Notes: generated by a model not told the origin, from the sequence alone. Positions 53,814-63,131 are shown, counted from the first letter of the stretch. The stretch is DNA of 64,000 nt from Bradyrhizobium diazoefficiens (GCF_018131185.1 NZ_JAFCJE010000008.1:124001-188000), one strand, 5' to 3'. Made by a program: numbers and translations.

Positions 53814-55247
53814 ATGGCTGAGACGTCGTCAATCCAGAAGCTCTCGCTGTTCGCGTTGACCGCGATGGTGGTCGGCTCGATGGTCGGCTCGGGCATCTTT
53901 TCGCTGCCGAGAACCTTCGGCATCGCCACCGGACCGTTCGGTGCCATCTTCGCCTGGTGCATCGCAGGCGGCGGCATGTACACCCTCGCGCGAGTATTCC
54001 AGGCGCTGGCGGAACGAAAGCCCGAGCTCGATGCCGGCGTCTATGCCTACGCGAAGGAGGGGTTCGGCGACTATCCCGGCTTTCTGTCGGCATTCGGATA
54101 CTGGATAGGGAGCTGCATCGGCAACGTCTCCTATTGGGTGCTGATCAAGTCGACGCTGGGCGCCTTCTTCCCGGTCTTCGGGGACGGGAATACCGTGATC
54201 GCGATCGTCGTCGCTTCGATCGGAATATGGCTGTTCCATTTCATGATTCTGCGCGGCGTGCAGCAGGCGGCCGCGATCAACACGATCGTGACGATCGCGA
54301 AGATCGTGCCGATCCTCGTCTTCATCGTCATTCTGATCGTCGGGTTCAAGGCGGACCTGTTTCAAACGAATTTCTGGGGCGGTGAAGGCATGCCGGACAA
54401 GGGCTTGTTCGAGCAGATTCGTGCGACCATGCTCGTCACCGTTTTCGTCTTTCTCGGCATCGAGGGCGCCAGCGTCTATTCGCGCTACGCCAAGGAACGC
54501 GCGCATGTCGGCGCTGCGACCATTTTGGGATTTGCGATCGTGACGAGCCTGATGGTGCTCGTGACCATGCTGCCCTATGCCGTGCTTCCCCGCGCCGAGA
54601 TCGCCGGCATGCGGCAGCCGTCGATGGCGACCGTACTTGAGGCGGTCGTCGGACATTGGGGCACGATCTTCGTCAGCGTCGGGCTTCTGGTTTCGGTGCT
54701 GGGGGCCTATCTCGCCTGGTCGCTGATCTGCGCCGAAGTGCTCTCCGCCGCGGGCCGGACCAGGGACATGCCGGCCCTGTTCGGCACGGAAAATGCGAAC
54801 AAGGTGCCGGCCGCGGCGCTTTGGCTCACCAATGCGATCGTTCAGCTCTTCGTCATCAGCACCTATTGGTCGCAGGATGCATTCGCGTTGATGCTCAATC
54901 TGACGAGCGTGATGTCGCTGATTCCGTTCTTCCTCGTCGCAGCCTATGGGCTTCTGCTCGCCAGGCGAGGCGAGACCTATGGGAAGGACAACGGCAACAG
55001 AACACGCGACATGATCTTTGCCGGCATCGCCGTCGTCTACACGCTATTCCTGATCTACGCCGCCGGAATGAAGTTCCTGCTACTGTCCTTGATCCTCTAT
55101 GCGCCCGGGACGGTACTCTACTTCTGGGCGCGTCTGGAGCAGAAAGCCAGGGTCTTTACGGCCGTCGAGTGGGTCATCTTCATCGCCGCCGCCGTGGGCG
55201 CTGCTGTCGGAATCCACGGTTTGGCCATCGGCTACATCACCATCTAG
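53814..55247 (+). CDS. arcD: APC family arginine/ornithine-type antiporter (ArcD-like), copy 2
   Basis: The protein is 477 residues from ATG 53814 with GAGGT upstream; ATG 53781 is less likely. It has 12 helices and GSMVGSGIFSLPRTFG at TM1. The next gene, 26 nt downstream, is arginine deiminase, so exchange of arginine for ornithine or citrulline is likely. It resembles the antiporter at 50080. The symbol is given from context. Confidence 0.88.
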   Translation: MAETSSIQKLSLFALTAMVVGSMVGSGIFSLPRTFGIATGPFGAIFAWCIAGGGMYTLARVFQALAERKPELDAGVYAYAKEGFGDYPGFLSAFGYWIGSCIGNVSYWVLIKSTLGAFFPVFGDGNTVIAIVVASIGIWLFHFMILRGVQQAAAINTIVTIAKIVPILVFIVILIVGFKADLFQTNFWGGEGMPDKGLFEQIRATMLVTVFVFLGIEGASVYSRYAKERAHVGAATILGFAIVTSLMVLVTMLPYAVLPRAEIAGMRQPSMATVLEAVVGHWGTIFVSVGLLVSVLGAYLAWSLICAEVLSAAGRTRDMPALFGTENANKVPAAALWLTNAIVQLFVISTYWSQDAFALMLNLTSVMSLIPFFLVAAYGLLLARRGETYGKDNGNRTRDMIFAGIAVVYTLFLIYAAGMKFLLLSLILYAPGTVLYFWARLEQKARVFTAVEWVIFIAAAVGAAVGIHGLAIGYITI

Positions 55248-55273
55248 GCAAGGCAACTCCCGGGAGAACTCCC

Positions 55274-56533
55274 ATGGCAAAGCAGGCGTCGGGCTCGGTT
55301 TCCTTCGGGGTCCATTCGGAGGTCGGTCAACTCCGCAAGGTGATGGTCTGCTCACCCGGCCGCGCCCATCAACGCCTTACACCGTCCAATTGCGACACCC
55401 TGCTGTTCGATGACGTGCTGTGGGTCGAGAATGCCAAGCGCGATCACTTCGACTTCGTCCAGAAGATGCGTGACCGCGGTATCGAAGTCGTCGAGATGCA
55501 CGACCTGCTGACGGAAACGGTCGCAATCCCTGAGGCGCGGAAGTGGATTCTCGATAACCAGGTGGTGCCCGATCAGGTCGGTCTCGGCCTGGTCGACGAA
55601 CTGCGGAGCTATCTGGACGGCTTGAAGCCGCGCGACCTGGCCGAAACACTGATCGGGGGCGTTTCCACCCACGACTTCCCCGACGCTCATGGCGGCGAGA
55701 TGCTCAGGCTCGTGCGCGAAGCCGCCGGCATGACCGAGTATCTGCTGCCGCCGCTTCCCAACACGTTGTATACGCGGGACACGACCTGCTGGATCTATGG
55801 CGGGGTCACGCTGAACTCGCTCTACTGGCCGGCGCGGCACGAAGAGCCGATCCTCGCGACCGCCATCTACATGTTCCATCCGGATTTCGCCGGTAAGGTC
55901 AATGTCTGGTGGGGTGATCCGACGCGGGACCACGGTCTTGCGACGCTGGAAGGCGGCGACGTGATGCCGATCGGTAAGGGCAACGTGCTGATCGGGTTGA
56001 GCGAGCGCACCTCGCGGCAGGCGATCAGCCAGGTCGCCGCAGCCTTGTTCAAGAAGAAGGCAGCGGAGCGCGTGATCGTGGCGGCGATGCCGAAGCTCCG
56101 TGCGGCGATGCATCTCGATACCGTCTTCACGTTCGCTGACAGGGATTGCGTTCTGCTGTATCCCGACATCGTCGACAACATCGCGGCGTTTTCCTACCGG
56201 CCGGCTGACAATTCGGCCGGCCTCGAGCTGCGCAGGGATGAAAAGCCGTTCGTGGATGTCGTGGCGCAAGCCCTTGGTCTGAAGAAGTTGCGTGTGATCG
56301 AGACCGGGGGAAACGCCTATATGCGCGAACGAACACAGTGGGACAGCGGCGCCAATCTGGTTTGCGCGTCTCCTGGCGTGGTGTTCGCCTATGACCGCAA
56401 TACCTACACCAACACCCTGCTGCGCAAGGAAGGGATCGAGGTGATCACGATCGTCGGTGCGGAGCTCGGGCGCGGACGGGGAGGCGGTCATTGCATGACC
56501 TGTCCGATCATCAGGGATGCGGCGGACTACTAG
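55274..56533 (+). CDS. arcA: Arginine deiminase
   Basis: The protein is 419 residues from ATG 55274. It converts arginine to citrulline and ammonia in the cytosol. FGVHSEVGQLRKVMVCSPGRAHQRLTP is the N-terminal signature, and Cys407 (GGHCMTCP) is the catalytic nucleophile in the usual place. The His-containing FRH-type and GGD motifs (TLEGGDVMPIG) are also present. It is paired with ArcD but has no arcB or arcC in the window, so ATP would need genes elsewhere. Ammonia release could serve acid tolerance. Confidence 0.95.
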   Translation: MAKQASGSVSFGVHSEVGQLRKVMVCSPGRAHQRLTPSNCDTLLFDDVLWVENAKRDHFDFVQKMRDRGIEVVEMHDLLTETVAIPEARKWILDNQVVPDQVGLGLVDELRSYLDGLKPRDLAETLIGGVSTHDFPDAHGGEMLRLVREAAGMTEYLLPPLPNTLYTRDTTCWIYGGVTLNSLYWPARHEEPILATAIYMFHPDFAGKVNVWWGDPTRDHGLATLEGGDVMPIGKGNVLIGLSERTSRQAISQVAAALFKKKAAERVIVAAMPKLRAAMHLDTVFTFADRDCVLLYPDIVDNIAAFSYRPADNSAGLELRRDEKPFVDVVAQALGLKKLRVIETGGNAYMRERTQWDSGANLVCASPGVVFAYDRNTYTNTLLRKEGIEVITIVGAELGRGRGGGHCMTCPIIRDAADY

Positions 56534-56789
56534 GCCATGCAAAAAGACGGGGTTCGGTCGTGAGGCCGGTCTGTCGGGGCGGAGCTCTGCTCCGGCCCAC
56601 TTGCACCTGCGCGATTGGAGGAGGCGCAGGATTGGCTCCATGCGACGCGGTGAGTGAGAACCTTTCGGCAATTCACGAAATGGCGGTCGTCGATTCAATC
56701 TCTGATTTTGAATCATATCATCAACACGTCACAATCGTTGCCCAGGCTAAGGCGATTCCTGGTGCACGCAAGAGCCAACGAGGCACACG

Positions 56790-57608
56790 ATGCGCAGGTC
56801 GAGAGCTTTTTTGCCGGTCTTGTGGTTGTTGGGAACCGGCACTGTTTGGGCTGCCGACGTTGATCTCACCGAATTGAAGGCGAGCAGTCCCGTTCCGTAC
56901 TACTCCGCTCCGTCCTGGAGTGTCGTCGGTTCCGTCACGTCGAACTTTACCGATAATGCCCTGTTCAGCCGGGACAATCGCAGGTCGGATTTCTTCTATG
57001 AGCCCGACGTGAGCGTCAGGCTGGATGGGAACCTCACAGATGACCTGTCGTACCGGCTCTACGCACGCGCACAATACGATGCCTTTGCGAGAGAGAAGGA
57101 CGGCAATGCCGCAGTGGCGCGGATGGGAGCGCGCCTGACGGAGAACTGGAACGGCTGGCGCTTCTCCGCCATCTACGAGCACCGATACGATTTCGACGGG
57201 GTCTACCGCGATCTCGCTTTCACGTCGGACGATCTGATGGGCTCGGTGGCACGCGACTTCCGCGTGAACAATGTGACATTCTCACCGCTATTACTCCTGA
57301 CCTACCGGTTCTCCGACCTAGCGGAAGCTCGGCGCTGGCGCTTCGATGCCTTGCTCGGCATTGAGGTCAAGCTCGATCCGGAATGGTCGATCGTGAGCAC
57401 GCCGTTGTTCGAAGCCTTCTGGTTCACCGACGGCTTGAACAGGGGACGACAGGATCAGATCTACTCCGCGGACATCGGCCTGAGGTATAATTTCGCCAGC
57501 AATATTTCGCTTACGACGAGTGTGCTGTATGAGGCGCGAGAATCGAACGTCATGGTGCGGCGCTACAGGGATATCAGGATCGGTCCCCGGCTTGACTTTG
57601 CCTTTTGA
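56790..57608 (+). CDS. Outer-membrane beta-barrel protein
   Basis: This 272-residue precursor has a signal peptide ending TVWAAD near residue 22. Alternating polar and aromatic or hydrophobic strands (YRLYARAQYDAF, WRFSAIYEHRYDF, FSPLLLLTYRFSD, WRFDALLGIEVKL) end in LDFAF with a terminal Phe, as expected for BAM-inserted barrels of about 12-14 strands. No specific family is recognised. A 256-nt gap after arcA precedes it, without a recognised gene. Confidence 0.75.
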   Translation: MRRSRAFLPVLWLLGTGTVWAADVDLTELKASSPVPYYSAPSWSVVGSVTSNFTDNALFSRDNRRSDFFYEPDVSVRLDGNLTDDLSYRLYARAQYDAFAREKDGNAAVARMGARLTENWNGWRFSAIYEHRYDFDGVYRDLAFTSDDLMGSVARDFRVNNVTFSPLLLLTYRFSDLAEARRWRFDALLGIEVKLDPEWSIVSTPLFEAFWFTDGLNRGRQDQIYSADIGLRYNFASNISLTTSVLYEARESNVMVRRYRDIRIGPRLDFAF

Positions 57609-57620
57609 GAGATCTGCAAG

Positions 57621-57872
57621 ATGACGTTGAGGCGCGCTGGGGTGCTATTCGGGGTCATAGTCAGTTTGACGGCGGCATCCGCCGCGGACGCGCGCGACTC
57701 CGTGGACCGGAGCCAGCGTCTCGATACGGATGCACTCAGGGACGACGCCGGCACCCAACGGTTACGGGCGCCGTCTCATCCGCTGGTGATCGTGCCGCCG
57801 CAACAGCCTGTGCCAAACGCAAAGAAGGGAAAGAAGAACAAGTCGAATACGCGCGGCGCTATGAGCCGCTAG
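57621..57872 (+). CDS. Small exported hypothetical protein
   Basis: This 83-residue protein has a signal peptide ending AASAADA near residue 23. It has a charged mature part ending in a Lys-rich tail (KKGKKNKSN). It begins 12 nt after the barrel gene, so it is likely co-transcribed and possibly an accessory to it. The gap 57873-58157 has no supported gene. Confidence 0.6.
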   Translation: MTLRRAGVLFGVIVSLTAASAADARDSVDRSQRLDTDALRDDAGTQRLRAPSHPLVIVPPQQPVPNAKKGKKNKSNTRGAMSR

Positions 57873-58157
57873 CACATCGCGTCTCAACTGGTGCGATCGC
57901 CTCGGCGCAATCGTGAAGGCGATTTGCTGCGCTTGAGTATCTGTTGCAGCTTATTTGAACTACGGCGGGATAATCCGGCAAAAACCAGCCATTCGATCCC
58001 TCCCGACGTCATTTCACCGGTGCGAGATTTTATTCCGTCAGCAACACTACCTGGTGGTGTGAGCAACCTTACGGTGTATACTCTGCCGACCCCAAGGGCG
58101 TGTGTCTCCTGGTCCATGGATGGATATCTCGCCGGCGGGGCAGGGAGGAGACTCTCG

Positions 58158-58220
58158 ATGTTCGACCTCAATGTATTGAGCTTCAATATGTTGAGCTTCA
58201 ATGTCGGGCGTCACCGGTGA
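58158..58220 (+). CDS. 20-residue leader ORF with three 15-nt repeats, before the histidine kinase gene
   Basis: ATG 58158 follows GGGAGGAG (58143-58150). The peptide MFDLNVLSFNMLSFNVGRHR is built of three five-residue units (FDLNV, LSFNM, LSFNV), from 15-nt repeats at 58161-58175, 58176-58190 and 58191-58205. The TGA at 58218-58220 is three bases before the kinase GTG and in the same frame. It may be a leader for translational coupling, or the true kinase start interrupted by a stop. Confidence 0.45.
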   Translation: MFDLNVLSFNMLSFNVGRHR

Positions 58221-58223
58221 ATA

Positions 58224-59435
58224 GTGGTGCGTACCGTGAAGCTGCATAGCTCGCCCGCCTGTGAGTCGAGTGGAACCAGTGTCAGAGGGTGGTTGCGACT
58301 TGGCTCGCAAGAAAGACTTGGCCCGGAAGAAACCAGCGAACGCCTTTACTGGGTCTTCTCATCCGATCTTCTTTTTGCAGTACGCCCTTCGTTTGAAGGG
58401 CACTTCGTGTATGAGGGGATCAATCCGGCGTTCGAGCTTCGCCTCGGCGTCTCGTCGGAAGACATCCGGGAGATGGACGTCTCCAACTGCCTCGGCAGAG
58501 ACGACGCCAGAGCCGTCGGCGAAGCTCTCCGCGCGTGTCTCGCAGAAGGAGCCGAGGTCAGGATTCGCCATCGCCTTGCGTTTGGCGGCCAGCGCCAGAA
58601 CATGGAAACGACCATCGCTCCGATCATGGACGGCGCCGCCGGTGGTGCGGTCCGGTTGATCGGTAGCCATCGCATCGCGCGCAACGGACTTCTCGAAGGC
58701 GGCGTCGAAGAATCTGACGCCGCGCAGGCGAGTGTCAATTTGCTGTCTATTCAGGAGGATATTCAACAACGCATTGCATCCGATCTGCACGACTCGACGT
58801 GTCAGCATCTGATTGCCGCGAGCCTCGGTCTGATGCGGATCCGGCGGACCATGGACGATCCGGTCGGAGCCGAGCGCCTTTGCGATGAGATCGACGCGTC
58901 GATCGACGAGGCGCTCAGGGAAATCCGCGCCTTCGCCTACCTGCTGCACCCGCAGAATCTGACGGAAGGGCTCAAGGCCACGATCGAGCATTATGCCGAT
59001 GGATTCGCGGCGCGCACGTCGTTGCGGGTCACGACCAGGATCCTGGCCGACGTTGATCGATTGCCCTACGAGACGCAGCGCTCATTGCTTCGGGTCGTTC
59101 AGGAAGCTCTCACGAACGTATTCCGCCATGCAAAGGCGACGGAGGTGAGCATCGTCATTGACGGGGCCGGCAGCCAGTTTCGGCTGACCATCAGCGACAA
59201 CGGGCGCGGGCTTCAGGCCGGCCGTGCGAACCGGCCGATATCGACCGGCGTTGGAATTCCCGCCATGAGAGCAAGACTGGAGCAGATCGGAGGTTCGCTG
59301 GAGATCCGCACCGATCCGGCAACGCCTCGTTCCGGCACCGTTCTGTGCGCCGTCTTTCCGCATGCGTTGGTCACTAACAGGCGAAATCGGCGAAAGGACG
59401 CCACTGTCACGAGGGTCCCCGCGGGCACCCACTGA
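58224..59435 (+). CDS. Cytosolic HisKA_3 sensor histidine kinase (NarL/DegS type)
   Basis: This protein is 403 residues from GTG 58224 (GTG 58227 possible). No transmembrane helix is visible. Residues about 40-155 form a PAS-like sensor domain. RIASDLHDSTCQHL holds phosphorylation site His189, followed by HATPase motifs QEALTNVFRHAKA and DNGRGL. It should phosphorylate one or both downstream NarL-type regulators. The start lacks its own ribosome site and may rely on the leader ORF. Confidence 0.9.
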   Translation: MVRTVKLHSSPACESSGTSVRGWLRLGSQERLGPEETSERLYWVFSSDLLFAVRPSFEGHFVYEGINPAFELRLGVSSEDIREMDVSNCLGRDDARAVGEALRACLAEGAEVRIRHRLAFGGQRQNMETTIAPIMDGAAGGAVRLIGSHRIARNGLLEGGVEESDAAQASVNLLSIQEDIQQRIASDLHDSTCQHLIAASLGLMRIRRTMDDPVGAERLCDEIDASIDEALREIRAFAYLLHPQNLTEGLKATIEHYADGFAARTSLRVTTRILADVDRLPYETQRSLLRVVQEALTNVFRHAKATEVSIVIDGAGSQFRLTISDNGRGLQAGRANRPISTGVGIPAMRARLEQIGGSLEIRTDPATPRSGTVLCAVFPHALVTNRRNRRKDATVTRVPAGTH

Positions 59436-59521
59436 GGGAAGAAAAACACTGATCACCGGCAGCAGGTCGGAACGCGTTCGTTTCGGCCAAGCCGCCGAGT
59501 AACGACATTGGAGTGCTCGTC

Positions 59522-60151
59522 ATGAAGCGATTTCTCATCGCAGATGACCACGAAGCGGTACGGTCGGGCTTGCGAGCGGTGCTCGAACAACGGGCGGATT
59601 GGGAAGTGGTCGCCGAGGCGAGCGACGGCGGCAAGGCGCTGACAGCGGCGATCGAGAGCCGGCCTCACGTGGCCATCGTCGATTTTTCCATGCCGCGAAT
59701 GACCGGACTGGAGGTCGCGCGGCGGATCAGGGAATATCCGCTGCAGACCGAGGTCCTGATTTTCACGGTGCACAACTCCGGCCTGCTCGCCCAGCAGGCA
59801 TTTGAAGCCGGCGCGCGCGCTTTCCTGGTGAAATCCGACGCAAACAGATTGCTGATGGCGGCCGTCGATTCGCTTCTGGCGCACAAACGGTTCTGCACCG
59901 AGAGGTGCCGGAACGAGCTGAACGGCCAATCTGGCAGCAATGCAGACAGGCATCCGGGGCTCACTCCGCGCGAGCAACTGGTCGTCAAACTGGTTGCCGA
60001 AGGCTACAGCAACAAGGGCATCAGTGCGATCCTCAACCTCAGCGTCAAGACCACCGAGGCGCATCGGGCCGCCGCGATGCGCAAGCTGGACGTGAGCTCG
60101 ACTGCGGGCCTGGTCCGATACGCGGTCCGCGCGCAACTGGTCGAGGCATGA
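59522..60151 (+). CDS. NarL/FixJ-type response regulator, copy 1
   Basis: The protein is 209 residues from ATG 59522. The receiver domain has the acidic pair in IADDHE, Asp54 (VAIVDFSMP) as the phospho-acceptor and a Lys in FLVKSD. The C-terminal LuxR helix-turn-helix covers LTPREQLVVKLVAEGYSNKGISAILNLSVKTTEAHRAAAMRKL. It lies 86 nt after the kinase gene, which is its probable partner. Confidence 0.92.
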   Translation: MKRFLIADDHEAVRSGLRAVLEQRADWEVVAEASDGGKALTAAIESRPHVAIVDFSMPRMTGLEVARRIREYPLQTEVLIFTVHNSGLLAQQAFEAGARAFLVKSDANRLLMAAVDSLLAHKRFCTERCRNELNGQSGSNADRHPGLTPREQLVVKLVAEGYSNKGISAILNLSVKTTEAHRAAAMRKLDVSSTAGLVRYAVRAQLVEA

Positions 60152-60312
60152 CGATGCCCCGCCGGGTTTGATGGCCGCGGCCGCGTCAGTACATTCGCCC
60201 GGCCATCTCGGGGTTTTGCAGGATGATGCTCAGGCCCGCGATCGGTATGATCGCTCGACCGTTCTGCTGCCGATCATCTCCGCCGATTGCGGTCGGATAG
60301 GAGAACCACGCC

Positions 60313-60948
60313 GTGAAGCGCATCCTGATTGCGGATGATCATGAAATCGTGCGTTCAGGGCTCCGCGCGATCATCGACACGCGCTCCGACTGGATCGTCG
60401 TCGGCGAAGCAATGAACGGCGAGCAGGCCGTGGCGTTGGCCTTGGAGACGACGCCGGACGTCGTGATCGTCGACTATTCGATGCCCCTCATGAATGGGCT
60501 GGAGGTCAGCCGCCGATTGAAGTCGCTTCGCTTGCGCAGCGAAGTTCTGATTTTGACGATGCATGAAAACGAAGAGCTGCTGACCGAAGCCATTCTGGCG
60601 GGTGTTCGCGGCTTCTTGTTCAAATCGGATGCGAGAAAGCACCTGCTGTCCGCCGTCGAGGCGCTGCTGGATCGCAGACCTTATTTCACCAGCGTGTTGC
60701 TGGAGAAATTGCTCCACGACTACCAGCTCAACAAGCTGAACAAGTCGGATATGCTGCTCACCTCGCGCGAGCAGAGCGTGGTCCAGTTGATCGCGGAAGG
60801 ACATACCAACAGGTCCATAAGTGCCATTTTGCAGTTGAGCGTCAAAACCGTCGAAACCCATCGCGCGTCGGCGATGCGCAAGCTGGGAATGTCGTCGACC
60901 GCTGAACTGGTCCGTTACGCCATCCGCAAGAAACTGGTGGCGCCCTGA
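60313..60948 (+). CDS. NarL/FixJ-type response regulator, copy 2
   Basis: The protein is 211 residues from GTG 60313. It is clearly a paralogue of the previous gene, with Asp54 (VVIVDYSMP) and the LuxR helix-turn-helix at the C terminus (LTSREQSVVQLIAEGHTNRSISAIL). The two regulators probably share or compete for the kinase. A 161-nt gap separates them, so copy 2 may have its own promoter. Confidence 0.92.
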   Translation: MKRILIADDHEIVRSGLRAIIDTRSDWIVVGEAMNGEQAVALALETTPDVVIVDYSMPLMNGLEVSRRLKSLRLRSEVLILTMHENEELLTEAILAGVRGFLFKSDARKHLLSAVEALLDRRPYFTSVLLEKLLHDYQLNKLNKSDMLLTSREQSVVQLIAEGHTNRSISAILQLSVKTVETHRASAMRKLGMSSTAELVRYAIRKKLVAP

Positions 60949-61099
60949 GAGGCTCCGCCGGCCGAGCGGTGTTTCGTCGGACCATGTCACAGCCGGCTGT
61001 GTCCGTATTTGTCCCATGGCGCCTTAGGCGGAATTTGGGAGTGCTCTGGTTCCACAAATGCTGCAAGACTTGCCGGCATCCGCTGCAAGGAGGATCCGC

Positions 61100-61363
61100 A
61101 TGAACAAGAGTGCACCTGTAGTTCTGGCAGTCGTTCTGGCGGCAGTTGCCATAAACGTCGCGCATGCTGACCGGCCGGGGGCCGACTGGATGCCGATCCA
61201 GCAAGTGATCGAGAAGGTTCTCAAGTCGGGTTTCACGCTGGTCAGCAAAATCGAGGCCGATGACGGTCGTTGGGAAGGCGAAGGCATCAAGGATGGTCAG
61301 AGGATGAAGTTCCACGCCGACGCGAAGACGGGTGAGATCATATCCACGAAGCCTGATCGCTAG
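61100..61363 (+). CDS. PepSY domain exported protein
   Basis: The protein is 87 residues from ATG 61100 with AAGGAGGA at 61087-61094. A signal peptide ends VAHADR near residue 25; the PepSY-type domain is MPIQQVIEKVLKSGFTLVSKIEADDGRWEGEGIKDGQRMKFHADAKTGEII. PepSY domains in the periplasm are linked to protease inhibition or signal binding. It may be regulated by the two-component genes upstream. Confidence 0.82.
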   Translation: MNKSAPVVLAVVLAAVAINVAHADRPGADWMPIQQVIEKVLKSGFTLVSKIEADDGRWEGEGIKDGQRMKFHADAKTGEIISTKPDR

Positions 61364-61743
61364 GCGGAGTCCCGCACGGCCTACGAGCGGCCACGAGTTG
61401 GCCCATGGTCGCCCCATCCATCGATATCGGCTTGGCGAGCCTATGGCAGGAACGGCTGGTCATGCCGAATGCGGACGGCCGATCCGATGGCGGTCCAAGG
61501 TGAGAGCTCTCGTCCGCAAGGAAGGCATCCGATTGTGAAGCGATCGGTGGTCATGGGCCTGCCCGCAGACTGCGATGAACGCAAGTTCAATAATAGAATT
61601 AATATCCCACCTGAGCGATCCGACTTGCCTGTCGGGCGCGGCATTCACCCGGATCAGGGTTGGATCTTGAAAAGACTATAGGACCGAAGGTCGCACCGAC
61701 TGCTGGGCCGGAGGGCGCGGCCGACGAATGATCATCCGGGCGC

Positions 61744-61772
61744 TTGACGAGTTCTATAAAAGAACTGTAGGT
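61744..61772 (+). promoter_or_regulatory. Candidate promoter with a palindromic spacer
   Basis: TTGACG (61744-61749) and TGTAGG (61767-61772) are 17 nt apart, and the spacer is exactly the inverted repeat AGTTCT-ATAAA-AGAACT (61750-61766). A dimer bound there would block RNA polymerase. It lies 160 nt upstream of the binding-protein gene at 61932. The rest of 61364-61931 shows no gene that I can support. Confidence 0.45.
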
Positions 61773-61931
61773 TCCGCGTGTGACGCGCCGAACGCGACGG
61801 CCACGCGCTGGCAATGACGGTCGGACAGCGCGGCGCGCAGTTCGCGCGGCGCGATGCCGGGCGAGCGGCCGGGTGAGGCAACAAAACACAATGCCGTGCC
61901 CCCGGATGGGCGCGCATCAGGGAGGACTAGC

Positions 61932-63131
61932 ATGTTGGCGAAATGGAAGAGTCTTGCGGCTCTGGCTTTGCTTTTGAGCAGTCCGGCGTTCGCAGCTGAC
62001 GAGCCCGGAGTTACCGCGACCGAGATCAAGATCGGTGGAGTGTTTCCGTTCAGCGGCCCGGCATCGTCGATCGGTCTCGTCGGCAAGGGACTGATTGCCT
62101 ACATTCAATCGATAAATGACCGCGGCGGCATCAACGGCCGCAAGATCAACTACATCGCCTATGACGACGCCTACAGCCCTCCGAAGGCGGTAGAGCATGT
62201 CCGCAAGCTCGTCGAGAGCGACGAAGTGGCGTTCATGTTCGGCCAGCTCGGCACGCCGGGCCTTTCGGCCACGGCGAAGTACCTGAGGGCGAAGGGGGTG
62301 CCCAGCATCGCCATCATCAGCGGCTCGTCCAAGTTCACCGACGTCGCGAGTTACCCGCTGACCACGACAGGCCTCGTCAGCTACGACACCGAAGGAAAGA
62401 TCTACGCGAAGTACCTGACCAAAACGCTGCCGAAGGCCAAATACGCGATCCTCTATCAGAACGACGATCTCGGCAAAGATTACGTCAATGCGTTCAAGTC
62501 GTTTCTAGGCAAGGACTACGACGGGAAGGTCGTCAGCGCGTCCTATGAGGTCACGGAGCCGACCGTCGATTCGCAGATCACAACTCTGAAGAGCTCCGGC
62601 GCCGAGGCCCTGATAATCGCGGGAACGCCGAAATTCGCAGCGCAGGCGATCCGGCAGGCTTCTGTGATCGGCTGGAAAGCGACAGTGATCATCAACTTTC
62701 CGTCCGGTTCGGTCGGAGGCACACTGGCGCCGGCCGGCCTCGACAAGTCGACCGGCGTGATCGTCGGGACGACCAACAAGGATGTCATGGATCCGAACTG
62801 GAAGGACGATCCGGGCATGCAGGCTTATCGGGCATTCCTCGACAAGTATCTCGCGGGGGTCGACATCACCAACGGCAGCTATCTGACCGGCTATCAGCAG
62901 GGCATCCTGCTCGAGCAGATCCTGAAGCAATGCGGCAATGATCTGTCCCGCAAGAACATCCTCGCGCAGGCCAAGAACTTCAAGGATTTCATCGTTCCGA
63001 CGGTACTGCCAGGGATCAAGGTCAATACCAGCGAATCCGAAAACATGATCTGGACGCAGATGCGGCTGCAGCGGTGGACCGGCTCAACCTGGGAAGCCTT
63101 CGGCGAGGTGTTGGACGCCAAGTCCGAATGA
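61932..63131 (+). CDS. Orphan branched-chain amino acid-type ABC substrate-binding protein
   Basis: The protein is 399 residues from ATG 61932 with GGAGGA upstream; longer frames have no signal peptide at their start. Signal peptide ends SPAFAAD near residue 22. The mature protein is a Peripla_BP_6/LivK-type fold (EIKIGGVFPFSGPASSIGLVGKGLIAYIQSIND). No permease or ATPase follows within the window, so it is either an orphan receptor or uses another system. Confidence 0.9.
   Translation: MLAKWKSLAALALLLSSPAFAADEPGVTATEIKIGGVFPFSGPASSIGLVGKGLIAYIQSINDRGGINGRKINYIAYDDAYSPPKAVEHVRKLVESDEVAFMFGQLGTPGLSATAKYLRAKGVPSIAIISGSSKFTDVASYPLTTTGLVSYDTEGKIYAKYLTKTLPKAKYAILYQNDDLGKDYVNAFKSFLGKDYDGKVVSASYEVTEPTVDSQITTLKSSGAEALIIAGTPKFAAQAIRQASVIGWKATVIINFPSGSVGGTLAPAGLDKSTGVIVGTTNKDVMDPNWKDDPGMQAYRAFLDKYLAGVDITNGSYLTGYQQGILLEQILKQCGNDLSRKNILAQAKNFKDFIVPTVLPGIKVNTSESENMIWTQMRLQRWTGSTWEAFGEVLDAKSE

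Noticed and set aside
54656..55273. Upstream extension of the arginine deiminase frame through the antiporter gene
   Set aside because: Arginine deiminase starts at 55274 with the normal family N terminus; the extension overlaps arcD in another frame.
56690..56730. Possible FNR/FixK box near arcA and the barrel gene
   Set aside because: The half-sites (TTGAA and ATCAA) are 7 nt apart, not the required 4, so it does not match the anaerobic consensus.
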